Below are positions 6,434 through 7,379 of a stretch of 7,379 nt of DNA, piece by piece. The notes under the pieces were generated by a model, which saw nothing but the letters and a program-made list of their open reading frames with translations, was not told the origin of the DNA and ran no database searches. The translations under genes and the position numbers were made by a program. The stretch comes from JAUXEH01 sp965602945 (GTDB taxonomy: Bacteria > Acidobacteriota > Aminicenantia > Aminicenantales > Aminicenantaceae). The stretch spans positions 1 to 7,379 of the forward strand of contig CBFDBC010000187.1 of assembly GCA_965602945.1 (NCBI GenBank). The letters are read 5' to 3'. The stretch's first letter is position 1. Every line of letters starts with the position of its first letter.

Positions 6434-7379
6434 TCACGAGAGATCTTTAGGCTGACCGGTGCAGGAGATCACATCGCTCCACAGCCGGCCCCCCGGTGCG
6501 ATCTGTTTGCGCCTGGAAACGGCCAGGGGGATGGGGACAAGGGTGTAGCGGTGTTTCCAGTACCCCACCAGCATGTTCGTGAGGCCGGCCAGGCCGGCGT
6601 GGGCCGCATTGTGGCCCAGGAGCAGGCAGTAGGCCGAATCCTTGGCATTGGCGGGCACGCTGCGGATGGTGTAGCTGGGATCGATGTACTTGAGATTGAC
6701 CGCCATGCCGGCCCGGCTGAAATGGTGCCTGATCCGGTCCCGCAGGAAAACACCTATGTCCCCCAGGAGGACGTTTCCAGAGGCATCCAACTCTCCCTGC
6801 GCTGCCAGGAGATCCTGTCCCGCTCCCTCTCCCACCACGACCACGGCATGCCCCCGGGCCTCCAGGCGCCGGCGCAGGGCCTCCAGGAAGGCCTCCAGGG
6901 AGAAGGGCACCTCCGGGACAAGGCAGAAGTTGACATCGTTGTGGGCCAGGGAGGAATAGGCCGCGATGAACCCGGAATAACGTCCCATGAGCTTGACCAG
7001 GCCCACCCCGTTCCGCGCCCCCTCTGCCTCGGTGTGGGCCGAGTAGATCGCTGTCCGCGACTCCCCGACCGCCGTGTCGAAACCAAAGGACTGCTCCACG
7101 AAGGAGATGTCGTTGTCGATGGTCTTGGGTACCCCCACTATCCCGATCTTGAGCCCGCGCCGCCCGATCTCCTCGACTATCGCCCGCGCCCCTCTGAGGG
7201 TCCCGTCACCTCCGATGGTGAAGAGAAGCCGCACGTTCATCCGCTCCAGAGTGTCGACCATCTCTCCCACGTCCTGGGACCCGCGCGACGATCCCAGCAC
7301 GGTCCCACCCTCCTTGTGGATATTCTTGACCACATCCGGGGTCAGCTCCAGGGGCGTGTGGCCGTACCTGGGGGACAGG
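6434..7379 (-). CDS. pfkA: ATP-dependent 6-phosphofructokinase, atypical clade-X (TP0108-like) type; N-terminus off window
   Basis: The enzyme phosphorylates fructose 6-phosphate to fructose 1,6-bisphosphate in glycolysis. The visible 315 residues are in frame to the right edge; the GTG at 7333 is internal, because family sequence continues upstream (PRYGHTPLELTPDVV). Motifs seen in order: GGTVLGSSRGSQD, FTIGGDGTLRGA, GVPKTIDNDI with SFGFDTAV, GLVKLMGRYSGFIA, VVVVGEGAGQ, DASGN, and KYIDPSYTIRSVPAN near the C-terminus. The GGDG motif has Gly where PPi-dependent enzymes have Asp (E. coli position 104), while PKTIDND has Lys at position 124. This Gly/Lys pair is known from ATP-using plant and TP0108-type enzymes, so ATP is the likely donor. 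Full-length relatives are about 430-460 residues, so roughly the first 120 are missing, including the N-terminal nucleotide-binding glycines. The TGA stop at 6434-6436 is followed after 53 bp by the glycerate kinase. Confidence 0.95.
   Translation of the reverse strand, partial: LSPRYGHTPLELTPDVVKNIHKEGGTVLGSSRGSQDVGEMVDTLERMNVRLLFTIGGDGTLRGARAIVEEIGRRGLKIGIVGVPKTIDNDISFVEQSFGFDTAVGESRTAIYSAHTEAEGARNGVGLVKLMGRYSGFIAAYSSLAHNDVNFCLVPEVPFSLEAFLEALRRRLEARGHAVVVVGEGAGQDLLAAQGELDASGNVLLGDIGVFLRDRIRHHFSRAGMAVNLKYIDPSYTIRSVPANAKDSAYCLLLGHNAAHAGLAGLTNMLVGYWKHRYTLVPIPLAVSRRKQIAPGGRLWSDVISCTGQPKDLS

Noticed and set aside
6381..6437. GTG at 6437 as the glycerate kinase start, overlapping the phosphofructokinase stop (GTGA), suggesting translational coupling.
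   Set aside because: The extra 19 residues are not family sequence, and a strong ribosome binding site sits correctly before the ATG at 6380.
4215..6455. A 746-codon open frame on the plus strand, opposite the glycerate kinase and lipoprotein genes.
   Set aside because: It runs antisense to two genes with clear family motifs. The translation is low-complexity (Pro, Gly, Arg, His) with no recognisable domain; long antisense frames are common in GC-rich DNA because stop codons are rare.

Overview
The window holds six protein-coding genes, all on the minus strand, from a GC-rich bacterium with an outer membrane. The Gram-negative type is inferred from a predicted lipoprotein, a secreted beta-barrel ending in Phe, and a secreted M16 peptidase. 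The mix of genes (atypical clade-X phosphofructokinase, MOFRL-type glycerate kinase, DUF4136 lipoprotein, tandem M16 peptidase) would fit the Acidobacteriota/Aminicenantes or deltaproteobacterial region of the tree. No rRNA or other marker is present, so this placement is only a guess.

Read in the direction of transcription (right to left), there are three blocks. Block 1 (7379-5025) is a 6-phosphofructokinase whose N-terminus lies outside the window, followed 53 bp later by a glycerate 2-kinase. Both feed lower glycolysis: PFK makes fructose 1,6-bisphosphate, and glycerate kinase brings glycerate in as 2-phosphoglycerate. Block 2 (about 4993-3512) is a self-contained envelope unit. A good sigma70-type promoter (TAGACA-18 bp-TATAAT) has a 7-bp dyad over the predicted transcription start. 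It is followed by a DUF4136 lipoprotein with a Trp/Tyr/Gly/Pro-rich tract, a small outer-membrane beta-barrel protein, and a strong Rho-independent terminator. Block 3 (about 3421-1) has a weaker candidate promoter, then a 922-residue secreted M16 zinc peptidase with one active and one inactive half. After a 21-bp gap comes the first half of a thiamine-diphosphate-dependent 2-oxoacid (or acetoin) dehydrogenase E1 alpha subunit, which runs off the left edge.

Coding density is high and no gene-free stretch exceeds 300 bp. The longest gaps are 3331-3573, which holds the terminator and a candidate promoter, and the AT-richer 4890-5024, which holds the promoter and dyad. I see no tRNA, rRNA, CRISPR array, insertion sequence or phage gene. 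Most of the window is ordinary housekeeping and envelope sequence. The points most worth a second look are the promoter/operator architecture at 4923-5011, the lipoprotein-barrel pair with its aromatic tract, and the non-canonical residues in the E1 alpha subunit.
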